Assembly (NCBI GenBank): GCA_035515055.1
Contig: DATJBV010000037.1
Span: 1 to 64,000, forward strand
From: Pollutimonas sp035515055
GTDB lineage: Bacteria; Pseudomonadota; Gammaproteobacteria; Burkholderiales; Burkholderiaceae_B
Direction of reading: 5' to 3'
Length of the DNA stretch: 64,000 nucleotides
In this document: piece by piece, positions 44,974-54,193 of the stretch
Layout of the letters: each line of letters starts with the position of its first letter
Position numbering within the stretch: the stretch's first letter is position 1
Position numbers and translations under genes: made by a program
The notes under the pieces: model-generated
What the model was told of the DNA's origin: nothing
Seen by the model: the letters and a program-made list of their open reading frames with translations, nothing else
Database searches by the model: none

Positions 44974-45615
44974 CTACTTCTTTTTGCTGCCAATACGGCT
45001 TTCTTTTCCTGTCATGAGGCGGCTGATGTTGAGCCGATGCCGGAAAACCAGCAATACGCTGATGGTGGCGACGGCCAAGGCGATGGTCGCGTGCAGTTCC
45101 CACGCCACATTCCCGCCCAGCAGGTAATAAAGAGGCGCGAATATAGCGGCCATAATGGCTGCCATCGACGAATAACGGGTAACGTACGCAACGATAAGCC
45201 ATGTGCCCACAGTCGCCAAGGCAAGCCAAGGGTTCAGGGCCAGCAGCACGCCCAGGGCGGTAGCCACACCCTTGCCGCCCTTGAACTGCAGGAAGACGGG
45301 ATACAGATGCCCCAGGAATACAGCAATAGCGCACAAGGCCACGACCACCATGGGTAAATGGAGTGCCGTAGCCGCGTACGTTGCAATGGCCACCGCCGCC
45401 CAGCCTTTTGCCGCGTCCCCAAACAGCGTAAGCGCGGCGGCGGTTTTATTTCCGGTTCGCAATACGTTCGTGGCTCCCGGATTCCTGGACCCGAAGGTGC
45501 GGGGATCCTGGAGCCTCATCAGGCGACTGACGATGACCGCGAATGAAACCGAGCCGACCACGTAGGAAAAAACGATCAGGGCTAGCGAGATAAGGCTGGG
45601 AACGGCGGCTGACAT
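44974..45615 (-). CDS. plsY: Glycerol-3-phosphate acyltransferase PlsY
   Basis: 213 residues from ATG 45615 (the frame extends to 45732 without support). Five membrane segments. The three PlsY motifs are visible: GSVSFAVIVSRLMRLQDPRTFGSRNPGATNVLR, GHLYPVFLQFKGGKGVATALG and a late basic loop. It transfers acyl from acyl-phosphate to glycerol-3-phosphate, the first step of phospholipid synthesis, in the inner membrane. The tsaD/plsY tail-to-tail arrangement is common in betaproteobacteria. Confidence 0.95.
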   Translation of the reverse strand: MSAAVPSLISLALIVFSYVVGSVSFAVIVSRLMRLQDPRTFGSRNPGATNVLRTGNKTAAALTLFGDAAKGWAAVAIATYAATALHLPMVVVALCAIAVFLGHLYPVFLQFKGGKGVATALGVLLALNPWLALATVGTWLIVAYVTRYSSMAAIMAAIFAPLYYLLGGNVAWELHATIALAVATISVLLVFRHRLNISRLMTGKESRIGSKKK

Positions 45616-45724
45616 ATATTTACGTACTCCGGTGGGTTGTGCGGCGATTCTACCTAGTGTCACCCAAAACTCCAAAACGAGCAGGTACAATTCGCTACGT
45701 TCAGTTGAATTCGGTGGAAAGGCA

Positions 45725-46483
45725 ATGCGCATATTGGTAGCGAACGACGACGGCTATACAGCCCCGGGTCTCGACGCCTTGGTGCTAGCGCTGAAAGGCC
45801 TGGGGGAACTGACAGTGGTTGCGCCGGAAACCAATTGCAGCGGGGCATCCAATTCGCTCACATTGAACCGACCCATGTCGGTCCGTCAGGCGGCCAATGG
45901 CTACTTCTACGTGAACGGAACGCCGTCCGACTGCGTGCATATTGCGCTGACAGGACTGCTGGATTTCCGTCCGGACCTGGTTGTCTCGGGCATCAATAAC
46001 GGCGCCAACATGGGCGACGATACGCTGTATTCAGGCACGGTCGCCGCGGCAACCGAGGGGTACCTGTTCGGCATACCCGCCATTGCCTTTTCCCTCGTGG
46101 AAAAAGGATGGCAGCATCTCGACACGGCGGGGCGCGTGGCGCGCCAACTGGTAATGCAACACATCGCCAGTCCGCTCGGTTCGAACGTCCTGCTCAATGT
46201 GAATGTGCCGGCCGTGCCCTACGAAGCCCTCCAGGGAATGCAAATCACCCGGCTCGGCAAACGCCACCCGTCCGAACCCGTCATCAAGAGCAGCACGCCA
46301 TATGGCGATCCCGTGTACTGGATAGGCCCCGTCGGGCGGGTCTCCGATTCGTCGGCCGATACAGACTTCGGTGCCATCGGACGGCAAGCCGTATCCATTA
46401 CACCGTTGCGCCTGGACCTAACCTACCACGAGCAACTTCCCCATATACGGGACTGGGCGGGGCCATTATGCGCAAACCCGTAG
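45725..46483 (+). CDS. surE: 5'/3'-nucleotidase SurE
   Basis: 252 residues from ATG 45725. The metal site is Asp8-Asp9 in MRILVANDDGYTAPG, with Ser/Asn in NCSGASNSLT and VSGINNGANMGDDTLYSGTVAAATEG. SurE dephosphorylates nucleoside monophosphates in stationary phase and stress. It is the first gene of a surE-pcm-nlpD unit; the pcm start lies inside its last 16 bases. Confidence 0.96.
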   Translation: MRILVANDDGYTAPGLDALVLALKGLGELTVVAPETNCSGASNSLTLNRPMSVRQAANGYFYVNGTPSDCVHIALTGLLDFRPDLVVSGINNGANMGDDTLYSGTVAAATEGYLFGIPAIAFSLVEKGWQHLDTAGRVARQLVMQHIASPLGSNVLLNVNVPAVPYEALQGMQITRLGKRHPSEPVIKSSTPYGDPVYWIGPVGRVSDSSADTDFGAIGRQAVSITPLRLDLTYHEQLPHIRDWAGPLCANP

Positions 46484-47283
46484 TACCTTTTCCTTTCGCC
46501 AACGGCACGACCAATCGTTTCGGGCGCTCCAGCCTGGGCGGCGGGGTCAGCACGGCCAACAGCAATACGCGAATATTCACACAGGCCAGGGTCACGCCAG
46601 GCACGTCGGTCGCGCGCGACCCGGCGCCCTTGACGAATCTCGGCCTTAACTCAGAGCGCTCACGCAGCATGATGATTCAGCGCCTGCGCAACCAGGGTAT
46701 CCAGGACGAACGTGTTCTGGACGCCATGATGGCGGTGCCGCGCCATATGTTCATCGACGACGGGCTGGCAAGCCGCGCCTACGACGACGCCGCCTTGCCC
46801 ATCGGTTACAGCCAGACCATCTCGCAGCCGTGGGTGGTCGCGCGCATGATTTCCGTTGTGTGCGAAAATCGTGTTCCGGTTAAAGTACTTGAAGTAGGCG
46901 CCGGTTGCGGCTACCAGGCGGCGGTCCTCGCCCAGTTCGTCAAGGACGTTCACGCCGTCGAGCGCATTCGCGGCCTGTACGACATGGCGCGCGAGCATCT
47001 TAGGGTATTGAAGCTTATTGGGCGCGTTCGGCTCAGCTTCGGAGACGGCATGGCGGGTTTGCCCGGCGTCGCACCCTTCGATGCCATCATCATTGCCGCA
47101 GCCGGCATTAAAATTCCCCAGGCGCTGCTTGAACAGTTGGCTGTCGGGGGCCGTTTAATCGCCCCGGAGGGCACGACAGCGCAACGCCTGATTCTAATTG
47201 AACGCACTGGCACCGCAACCTGGCGCCGTGACGAGCTTGAGTCCGTTCGCTTCGTCCCACTTCGGGCAGGAACACAGTCTTAA
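46468..47283 (+). CDS. pcm: Protein-L-isoaspartate O-methyltransferase
   Basis: 271 residues from ATG 46468, overlapping surE by 16 bases. The methyltransferase begins near residue 60 (SRSMMIQRLRNQGIQDERVL), with PRHMFIDDGLASRAYDDAALPIGYSQTISQP and the SAM loop LEVGAGCGYQAAVLA. The first 60 residues (MRKPVVPFPFANG, then a Ser/Thr-rich stretch) are an extension absent from E. coli Pcm (208 residues); similar low-complexity leads occur in Burkholderiales. It repairs isoaspartyl damage in ageing proteins. Confidence 0.94.
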   Translation: MRKPVVPFPFANGTTNRFGRSSLGGGVSTANSNTRIFTQARVTPGTSVARDPAPLTNLGLNSERSRSMMIQRLRNQGIQDERVLDAMMAVPRHMFIDDGLASRAYDDAALPIGYSQTISQPWVVARMISVVCENRVPVKVLEVGAGCGYQAAVLAQFVKDVHAVERIRGLYDMAREHLRVLKLIGRVRLSFGDGMAGLPGVAPFDAIIIAAAGIKIPQALLEQLAVGGRLIAPEGTTAQRLILIERTGTATWRRDELESVRFVPLRAGTQS

Positions 47284-47300
47284 GCTTTCAGGAGATTTCT

Positions 47301-48095
47301 ATGCATGCAGCGACGTTTCGGACGACAGGCACAATGGCATTTCAGCGGCCCAAACGCGCCTCCCGCTATGTGGTGCTTGCTGCCGTACTTGTCACCACCG
47401 TTCTCGCAGGCTGCGCATCGCGGACCACCAAGGCACCGGTAACCGATATGTCGGGAGGGCCTGTGGCCCCATCCACGGGCGGCACGTATATCGTCAGGCC
47501 AGGCGACACGCTGTACAAAATTGCCCAGGCCAACAACGTCGACGTCGTCACTTTGGCTCGCCTGAATAACATTGGCGATCCAGGCCAGCTACGGGTCGGG
47601 CAGGTGCTAAGGCTGGATGGTTCCGGCGCGGCACCGATACCGGCGGCGCCGGGCGTCGGAAAGCCAGCGCCCATCACCCCTGTGGTGCCGGCCGAGCCCG
47701 CAACCACGGCGGCGCGGGCCAGCGATGCCGGCACGATCAATTGGGGCTGGCCAGCCTCTGGAAAAGTCATCCAAAGTTTCAACGCGAACACGAAAGGCAT
47801 AGACATTGCGGGCGCCATAGGCGAACCCGTTCACGCCGCCGCCGACGGCAAGGTCATGTATGCCGGCAATGGCGTACGCGGATTGGGCAATCTTATATTG
47901 TTGGGCCATTCCGACGGCTTCATCACCGCCTATGCCCATAACCAGACCTTGCTGGTGAAGACCGGGCAGCAAATCAAAAAGGGCGCCAAAATTGCGGCCA
48001 TCGGCCAGACCGATACCACATCGCCCCGGCTGCACTTCGAAGTGCGGCGCCGTGGCACGCCGGTAAACCCGTTGTCTTATTTGCCCGTACGATGA
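47301..48095 (+). CDS. nlpD: NlpD-like lipoprotein (LysM plus degenerate M23)
   Basis: 264 residues. The lipobox is LAGC with Cys near residue 35. The LysM domain (about 63-106) is YIVRPGDTLYKIAQANNVD...LRVGQVLRL, binding peptidoglycan. The C-terminal LytM/M23 domain (about 148-262) has NTKGIDIAGAIGEPVHAAADG and TTSPRLHFEVRRRG. The first metal-binding His of active M23 enzymes is replaced (TKGID), as in E. coli NlpD, so it should activate an amidase (AmiC) rather than cut by itself. GGAG precedes the start. The stop overlaps the exonuclease start by four bases. Confidence 0.93.
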   Translation: MHAATFRTTGTMAFQRPKRASRYVVLAAVLVTTVLAGCASRTTKAPVTDMSGGPVAPSTGGTYIVRPGDTLYKIAQANNVDVVTLARLNNIGDPGQLRVGQVLRLDGSGAAPIPAAPGVGKPAPITPVVPAEPATTAARASDAGTINWGWPASGKVIQSFNANTKGIDIAGAIGEPVHAAADGKVMYAGNGVRGLGNLILLGHSDGFITAYAHNQTLLVKTGQQIKKGAKIAAIGQTDTTSPRLHFEVRRRGTPVNPLSYLPVR

Positions 48096-48883
48096 TTCCC
48101 ACGCTTGTCTTCGACCTTGAAACAATACCGGACGCGGCCGGCCTGCGCCGCCTGAACCCCCAATGGGGCCCCGAACTTACGGATACGCAGGTAATCGAAG
48201 CCGCCCTCGAGGCAAGGCAGGCGTCGCACGGCACCGACTTCCTGCCATTGCATCTGCATCGGGTAGCGGTGATCGGCTGCGTGTTTCGCGATGATCAGGG
48301 CTTTCGCGTAAAAACGCTGGGTACGGCCGACGATACCGAATCCACGTTGATTACCGGTTTCTTCAAGACAATAGAGCGATATACCCCACGATTGGTAAGC
48401 TGGAACGGTTCCGGCTTCGACTTGCCGGTGCTGCACTATCGTAGCCTGATACACGGCGTCCAGGCGCCGCGCTACTGGGACATGGGCGAGGACGACCGCG
48501 ACTTCAAGTACAACAATTACATTAGCCGCTATCACCAACGACATACCGACCTAATGGATTTGCTGGCCAAATACAATGGCCGCGCGAATGCGCCGCTGGA
48601 CGATCTGGCCAAGCTTTGCGGTTTCCCCGGCAAGCTTGGCATGGACGGCAGCCAGGTCTGGCGAGCATGGTCCAACGGCCAGGCGGACGATGTGAGGGCG
48701 TATTGCGAAACCGACGTGGTCAATACATGGCTGGTTTATTGCAGGTTTCGATTCATGAAAGGCGAACTCGACCGCCAAGCCTACGATGCCGAAGTGCAGC
48801 TAGTACGCGACACGCTCGAGGCCAGCGCGGCTACTCACTGGCGCGAATATCTGGCGGCATGGCCGCTATCTGAAACCAACTGA
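48092..48883 (+). CDS. PolB-like predicted 3'-5' exonuclease
   Basis: 263 residues starting inside the nlpD stop. DEDD-type acidic residues are all present: Asp and Glu in FDLETIPD, Asp in SWNGSGFDLPVLHYR, and Asp in YCETDVVNTW. This matches the predicted PolB-related exonuclease family (PF10108 type). Biological substrate unknown; repair or RNA turnover is possible. In many betaproteobacteria rpoS occupies the place after nlpD; here this gene does. Confidence 0.88.
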   Translation: MIPTLVFDLETIPDAAGLRRLNPQWGPELTDTQVIEAALEARQASHGTDFLPLHLHRVAVIGCVFRDDQGFRVKTLGTADDTESTLITGFFKTIERYTPRLVSWNGSGFDLPVLHYRSLIHGVQAPRYWDMGEDDRDFKYNNYISRYHQRHTDLMDLLAKYNGRANAPLDDLAKLCGFPGKLGMDGSQVWRAWSNGQADDVRAYCETDVVNTWLVYCRFRFMKGELDRQAYDAEVQLVRDTLEASAATHWREYLAAWPLSETN

Positions 48884-48963
48884 AAAGACTGCGCCGGCGC
48901 GGTAACAGATGCGCAATGGCTTGGACGGCACAATGGGGCTCCATCGAAACAAAGGAACTCGCC

Positions 48964-49587
48964 ATGCAAGCATCCATCTTTACTCAGTCTTTCAAACTGG
49001 CCACACTGGCTGCCGCAATCGCATTGAGCGGCATGACCGCTACAGCAACCGCCGCCGACACGACTGCCGCCAAACAGGTGCCTCCTGCTACCGCCGCCGG
49101 CGTGCAGGCTGATCCGGCTGCGACGCCCTGCGCAAAATCGGGTAGCCGCCATGGCAAGCATGCAAGGGCGAACATGGGGAACGCCGCGTTGTTTGTTCCC
49201 GGCTATGGACCCGTGAGCTCGACGGTTGTCGATTCGCTTGCGTTGACTGAGAGCCAGGCCAAGCTGGTGCAAGCCGCGCGTGACGCACAAAAAGCCAATA
49301 TGGAATCGCGTCGCGACACGATGAAGTCCATGATGACAACCCGTAGCGACCAGGCCAAGGCCGGCAAGGTAGACCCGAAAGCCGCATTGAAGCAGGCACA
49401 GGAGGCGCGTATCAAGGCGCACGAAGAGCGCAGCAAGCTTGATGATAATTGGCTGGCGGTGTGGGATGCCCTAGATGCATCGCAACAAGAGAAAGTCGGC
49501 GCTTATCTGGCCGAACGGGCAGAAAAGCGCCACCAACACCATTCACATAGCCGTCATGGCGGCAGATCCGACAAAATGGCCTCATAA
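48964..49587 (+). CDS. Spy/CpxP-like LTxxQ periplasmic protein
   Basis: 207 residues from ATG 48964 with AAAGGA upstream. A signal peptide (MQASIFTQSFKLATLAAAIALSG...TATAADT) is followed by an Ala/Pro-rich linker and a helical core that opens with LALTESQAKLVQAARDAQK, the LTxxQ motif of Spy/CpxP chaperone-like proteins. It ends in a His-rich tail (KRHQHHSHSRHGG) that could bind metal. It is probably a periplasmic chaperone or metal-stress protein; this is inferred from the motif only. Confidence 0.75.
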   Translation: MQASIFTQSFKLATLAAAIALSGMTATATAADTTAAKQVPPATAAGVQADPAATPCAKSGSRHGKHARANMGNAALFVPGYGPVSSTVVDSLALTESQAKLVQAARDAQKANMESRRDTMKSMMTTRSDQAKAGKVDPKAALKQAQEARIKAHEERSKLDDNWLAVWDALDASQQEKVGAYLAERAEKRHQHHSHSRHGGRSDKMAS

Positions 49588-49670
49588 AGCCGGCTTGTAC
49601 GGGGATGCTCCTCGACTTCCGGATCAGAGAGTGTCAAAATTCGGGCCTCAATCAACTGGGTGCCCGAATA

Positions 49671-50984
49671 ATGACGTTGGAAGTACTTGATATCGAGTCG
49701 CTGGACCTGGAGGCGCGCGGCGTTGCCCGCCGGGACGGCAAGGTGGTGTTCGTGGAGGGCGCGTTGCCGGGTGAGCGCGTGCTCGCCCGAATAACCCGCA
49801 GCAAGGCGTCGTATGACACCGCCAGGACCGAGCGCATCATCAAGGCGTCGTCGCAGCGAGTCACGCCCGGTTGTCCGCATTTCGGCGTTTGCGGCGGTTG
49901 CGCCATGCAGCATCTCGATGCCGCGGCCCAGGTCGCGGTCAAGCAGCGTGTGCTGGAAGACTCGCTGGCGCATATCGGAAAGCTAAGCCCCGCCATGGTT
50001 TTGCCGCCGCTGCATGGCCCGACATGGGGCTATCGTTACCGGGCCCGGTTGTCGGTGCGGGCGGTACGAAAAAAGGGCGGCGTGCTCGTGGGTTTTCGCG
50101 AACGCCGCGGCAGCTATGTCGTCGACATGAGGGAATGCCCCGTCATGCCGCTCCACGTGTCTAACCTCTTGACTCCGTTGCGCGAGCTGATGGGCAGCTT
50201 GTCGATTCCCGATCGTATTGCGCAGATCGAAGTCGCCGTGGGCGACACAACCACCGTTTTGCTCTTGCGCCACCTCGAAGCGTTGGCCGAGGGCGATATT
50301 GCCTTGCTGCACGCATTCGCGGAGAAACATGGCGTGACGTGGTGGCTGCAGTCCAAGGGCCCGGAAACCGTGCACCCGCTGCGGCCGCAAGATAAAGACA
50401 TACTCGCCTATGCCTTGCCGGAATTCGGCTTGCGCATGCATTACCGGCCGGTGGATTTCACCCAGGTGAACCATCTTATCAATCGCAGTCTCATTTCCAA
50501 GGCGTTGACGCTGTTAGACGTACAAGCGGGCGATCGGGTCGCCGATTTGTTCTGCGGACTGGGCAACTTTACGCTGCCTCTCGCCACCCGCGCGGCAAGT
50601 GTCGTCGGGATCGAAGGCAGCGCCGGCCTGACGGAAAGGGCGCTTGAGGCGGCGCGGCAGCATGGATTGGGCGACCGCACCCGATTTGCCACCTTGAACC
50701 TGTTCCAGGTCGACGTGCAATGGTTGCGGGATTTGGGCCATTTCGACCGGATGCTCATTGATCCGCCGCGCGAAGGCGCCGAGGCCGTGGCGCGTGCGTT
50801 GGCGGCGCTTACCGCCACTGAGCGGCCCAAGCGCCTTGTTTATGTCTCGTGCAGCCCCGCCACACTGGCGCGTGACGCGGCCATCCTGGTACACGAAGGC
50901 GGCTACCGATTGCAGGGCGCGGGGGTGATCAATATGTTCCCACACACTGCGCACGTGGAATCAATAGCTGTATTCGACGCCTGA
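49671..50984 (+). CDS. rlmD: 23S rRNA m5U1939 methyltransferase RlmD
   Basis: 437 residues from ATG 49671. A short TRAM-like N-terminal part is followed by the [4Fe-4S] cysteines of CPHFGVCGGCAMQH, then the SAM domain with ADLFCGLGNFTLPLA and LIDPPREGAE, and the catalytic Cys in YVSCSPATLARD. It methylates U1939 of 23S rRNA. The stop is immediately followed by the stop of converging argH. Confidence 0.94.
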   Translation: MTLEVLDIESLDLEARGVARRDGKVVFVEGALPGERVLARITRSKASYDTARTERIIKASSQRVTPGCPHFGVCGGCAMQHLDAAAQVAVKQRVLEDSLAHIGKLSPAMVLPPLHGPTWGYRYRARLSVRAVRKKGGVLVGFRERRGSYVVDMRECPVMPLHVSNLLTPLRELMGSLSIPDRIAQIEVAVGDTTTVLLLRHLEALAEGDIALLHAFAEKHGVTWWLQSKGPETVHPLRPQDKDILAYALPEFGLRMHYRPVDFTQVNHLINRSLISKALTLLDVQAGDRVADLFCGLGNFTLPLATRAASVVGIEGSAGLTERALEAARQHGLGDRTRFATLNLFQVDVQWLRDLGHFDRMLIDPPREGAEAVARALAALTATERPKRLVYVSCSPATLARDAAILVHEGGYRLQGAGVINMFPHTAHVESIAVFDA

Positions 50985-52397
50985 TTATTCGTCCAGAATG
51001 CGTTGCGCTTCCTCGCGCACGCGCTCCGGCGCGGTGCCCCCGATATGGTTGCGGGCGGCCACTGATCCTTCCAGCGTCAGCACGGCGTAGATATCTTGCT
51101 CGACCAGTTTGTTGAATCCTTGCAGGTCGGCCAGGGGCAGGTCGGCGAGGTCGCAGCCGCGTTGTTCGCATTCGCGTACGGCGAGAGCGACGGTTTCGTG
51201 TGCATCGCGGAACGGAACGCCCTTCTTGACGAGGTAGTCGGCCAAGTCCGTGGCGGTGGCATAGCCCTGCATGGCGGCCGCCCTCATGGCCTGCGCATTG
51301 ACGCGTATGCCGCCGATCATGTCGACGAATATGGTCAGTGTGTCCCGGATGGTGTCGGCGGAATCGAAAAGCCCTTCCTTGTCTTCCTGGTTGTCTTTGT
51401 TGTAGGCGAGCGGCTGCCCCTTCATGAGCGTGAGCAGCGCGATCAGGTTGCCGTTGACGCGCCCCGTCTTGCCCCGCGCAAGCTCAGGAACGTCGGGATT
51501 CTTTTTTTGCGGCATGATGGAGCTGCCTGTGCAAAAGCGGTCCGCCAGATCGATGAACCCGATGCGCGGGCTCATCCATAGCACCAACTCTTCGGACAGG
51601 CGCGAGATATGCGTCATGACCAGGGCGGCGCTGGCGCAAAATTCAATGGCGAAGTCCCGATCGGAGACGGCATCGAGCGAATTGCGGCATACCTCCTCGA
51701 AACCCAGCGTGCGTGCCACCCGTTCACGGTCGATAGGATACGAAGTGCCAGCCAGGGCGGCCGCACCCAGCGGCAGGCGATTGACCCGGCGGCGGCAGTC
51801 GGCCAACCGTTCCGCGTCGCGGCCGAACATTTCGGCGTAGGCCAGCAGGTGGTGCCCGAATGTGACTGGCTGCGCTACCTGCAAGTGCGTGAATCCAGGC
51901 AATATGGTGGCGGCATGCTCTAGCGCAAGGCCTGCGAGTTTCTGGCGCAGTTGCCGCAGCAGGTCGATGGAAATATCGATTTCACTACGCAGCCATAGGC
52001 GGATGTCGGTGGCTACCTGGTCGTTGCGCGAGCGGCCGGTGTGCAGCCGTTTGCCGGCGTCGCCTATCAGTTCGACCAGCCGCTTCTCGATGTTCAGGTG
52101 CACGTCTTCCAGGTCGATGGACCAGACAAATTTACCCGCTTCGATCTCGCCGAGAATCTGGGCCATGCCGTGCTGGATGGCGGACTGGTCGTCGGCGCTG
52201 ATGATGCCTATGGACGCGAGCATGTCGGCATGCGCGAGGGAACCCTGGATGTCGACCCTGGCAAGACGCTGGTCGAAGTTGACCGAGGCGGTGTATCGCT
52301 TTACGAGGTCGGATACGGGTTCCGAAAATCGGGCGGACCAGGCCTGGGCCTTGTTCGCGAATTGGTTTTGTACCGTTGGGATAGTGTTTTTTGGCAT
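50985..52397 (-). CDS. argH: Argininosuccinate lyase
   Basis: 470 residues, full length. It has the fumarase/aspartase-family signature GSSIMPQKKNPD, TGRSRNDQVATDIRLW, GFTHLQVAQPVTFGHH and KGQPLAYNKDNQEDKEGLFD. It releases arginine and fumarate from argininosuccinate, the last step of arginine synthesis. Monocistronic here, divergent from the YbdG-like gene. Confidence 0.97.
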   Translation of the reverse strand: MPKNTIPTVQNQFANKAQAWSARFSEPVSDLVKRYTASVNFDQRLARVDIQGSLAHADMLASIGIISADDQSAIQHGMAQILGEIEAGKFVWSIDLEDVHLNIEKRLVELIGDAGKRLHTGRSRNDQVATDIRLWLRSEIDISIDLLRQLRQKLAGLALEHAATILPGFTHLQVAQPVTFGHHLLAYAEMFGRDAERLADCRRRVNRLPLGAAALAGTSYPIDRERVARTLGFEEVCRNSLDAVSDRDFAIEFCASAALVMTHISRLSEELVLWMSPRIGFIDLADRFCTGSSIMPQKKNPDVPELARGKTGRVNGNLIALLTLMKGQPLAYNKDNQEDKEGLFDSADTIRDTLTIFVDMIGGIRVNAQAMRAAAMQGYATATDLADYLVKKGVPFRDAHETVALAVRECEQRGCDLADLPLADLQGFNKLVEQDIYAVLTLEGSVAARNHIGGTAPERVREEAQRILDE

Positions 52398-52474
52398 AGT
52401 GGCGAGATTATAAGGGACGGCCGCGCGCGACGGGCACGCGCAATACGCCTGCCTGGCGGCGTCGCGCTTGTCCG

Positions 52475-52492
52475 CTACGTTATATTACGTAG
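52475..52492. repeat. Inverted repeat CTACGT-N6-ACGTAG in the argH/mscS intergenic region
   Basis: Six-base arms surround TATATT, between the divergent starts of argH and the channel gene. It could be a regulator site overlapping a -10 element, or coincidence. No regulator is encoded beside it. Confidence 0.35.
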
Positions 52493-52527
52493 TTCCCGCA
52501 GGACGACGCTAGCGTCATTCGCTTGCG

Positions 52528-53808
52528 ATGAACAGCAAAGCTTTGATGGACGTAATGCAAGAAAGCACCTCTTTGTCCCGTTGGCTCGGCGACAACTGGA
52601 TCAGCAACAACATGCCGGACACGGTCTGGGCGCAGGTGGCGCTGGGCGTAGCTGTGCTTGCCGTCTTGATGGTCGTGGCCGGCTGGATCACGGCGCGTGT
52701 CCTCAGTACGCTGGCGCGCCGCGCCCTGACGGCAATCGGACACGAGGACTGGTCGGCGGCGCTGGCGCGCCGTCGCGTCTTCCGCAGCCTGAGTTATGCC
52801 GCGCCGCTGCTCGTCATCATGAGCAACATAGGCGTACTGCCCATGGAAGAACGCTACGCAAGCCTGCTGTCGCGGATTTTCCTGTCGACGGGGCTGGTGT
52901 TCTTCTTCATGGCCATCAATGGCGCGCTATCTGCCTGGCAAGATATTTATGCCGCCAGTACCCGCGCGCAGACCCGTTCCATCAAAGGCTACCTGGAACT
53001 GGCCAAGATTATCATTTGGGCGCTGTGCGTCATTCTGGTCATCTCCATTCTGGTAGACCGCTCGCCATTATTAATGCTCTCGGGCCTGGGCGCCATATCG
53101 GCCATTTTGTTGCTGGTGTTCAAGGACACGCTGCTTTCACTGGTGGCGAGTACGCAGATGACCAGCAACGATATGCTGCGCATCGGCGACTGGATCGAAA
53201 TGCCGCAAGCCGGCGCCGATGGATTCGTCATCGACATGGCCTTGCACACCGTCAAGGTACAGAACTGGGACAAGACGGTAACTACCATCCCGACCTACAA
53301 GCTGTTCTCGGAAAGCTATCGGAACTGGCGTTATATGTTCGAGTCGGGCGGGCGGCGCATCAAGCGCACATTGCGCATCGACGCCAGCACAGTGCGCTTT
53401 CTGCGAGAAGACGAAGTCGACGAACTACGCCGCTTTGCCTTGCTTAAAGATTATCTGGACGCCAAGCATAACGCCTTGCTCGAAAGCAATCGGGCGTTGG
53501 GCTCTTCAGGCGACCTGCGGGCCAATCGGCGCCGGCTGACCAATCTGGGCACCTTCCGGGCGTATGCCCTGGCTTACCTGCGCCAGCAAAATGATGTGCA
53601 CCAGGACATGACGATGATCGTGCGCATGATGGAGCCGGAGTCCAAGGGCATACCGATCGAGGTCTATTGTTTTGCCAATAATACGGCCTGGGTCGAATAC
53701 GAACGCATACAGGGCGACATCTTCGACCATCTGGTCGCTATCCTGCCCGAGTTATGGCTGCGTCTCTACCAGGAACCCGCGGGCAGCGACTTCGCCAACA
53801 TGCGATAA
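52528..53808 (+). CDS. YbdG-like mechanosensitive channel (MscS family)
   Basis: 426 residues with about five membrane segments. The pore-lining region is LSGLGAISAILLLVFKDTLLSLVASTQ, and the beta domain is IGDWIEMPQAGADGFVID...VQNWDKTVTTIPTYKL. The YbdG-specific insertion after the beta domain (SGGRRIKRTLRID...) is present, distinguishing it from small MscS. It opens on membrane tension to relieve osmotic stress; YbdG itself carries the small MscM current in E. coli. Confidence 0.9.
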   Translation: MNSKALMDVMQESTSLSRWLGDNWISNNMPDTVWAQVALGVAVLAVLMVVAGWITARVLSTLARRALTAIGHEDWSAALARRRVFRSLSYAAPLLVIMSNIGVLPMEERYASLLSRIFLSTGLVFFFMAINGALSAWQDIYAASTRAQTRSIKGYLELAKIIIWALCVILVISILVDRSPLLMLSGLGAISAILLLVFKDTLLSLVASTQMTSNDMLRIGDWIEMPQAGADGFVIDMALHTVKVQNWDKTVTTIPTYKLFSESYRNWRYMFESGGRRIKRTLRIDASTVRFLREDEVDELRRFALLKDYLDAKHNALLESNRALGSSGDLRANRRRLTNLGTFRAYALAYLRQQNDVHQDMTMIVRMMEPESKGIPIEVYCFANNTAWVEYERIQGDIFDHLVAILPELWLRLYQEPAGSDFANMR

Positions 53809-53833
53809 TTTTCCCTTTAGTGGAGCCTTCTTA

Positions 53834-54172
53834 ATGAAACTAGTTGCGGCAATCATCAAGCCGTTCAAACTCGACGAGGTGCGCGAAGCCCTCGCCGACA
53901 TAGGCGTGAGCGGCCTTACTGTCACTGAAGTGAAAGGATTCGGCCGGCAACGCGGCCATACGGAACTGTATCGGGGCGCCGAGTACGTCGTGGACTTCCT
54001 GCCCAAATTGCGGGTTGAAGTCGTACTTCCGGCCGCCATGGTCGACGGCGCCATCGATGCCATCATCAAGGCCGCCTTCACAGGCAAGATTGGCGACGGC
54101 AAGATCTTCGTCACGGCGGTGGAGCAGGCAATACGCATTCGTACGGGCGAAAGCGGCATAGACGCACTATAG
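53834..54172 (+). CDS. glnB: Nitrogen regulatory protein PII
   Basis: 112 residues, the usual length. It begins MKLVAAIIKPFKLDEVREAL. The T-loop carries Tyr51, the uridylylation site, in ELYRGAEYVVDFLPK, with Asp54 as in GlnB rather than the Asn of GlnK. The TGKIGDGKIFV ATP-binding block follows. It reports 2-oxoglutarate and energy status to GlnE, GlnD and NtrB. No amtB gene is next to it, consistent with GlnB. The ggt-family gene follows after 21 bases. Confidence 0.96.
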   Translation: MKLVAAIIKPFKLDEVREALADIGVSGLTVTEVKGFGRQRGHTELYRGAEYVVDFLPKLRVEVVLPAAMVDGAIDAIIKAAFTGKIGDGKIFVTAVEQAIRIRTGESGIDAL

Positions 54173-54193
54173 CGATCAATACAGGAGCAGTTA

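Noticed and set aside
52041..53447. 468-codon rightward frame crossing argH and the YbdG-like gene
   Set aside because: It spans the antisense of argH and a shifted frame of the channel gene; both true genes are unmistakable.
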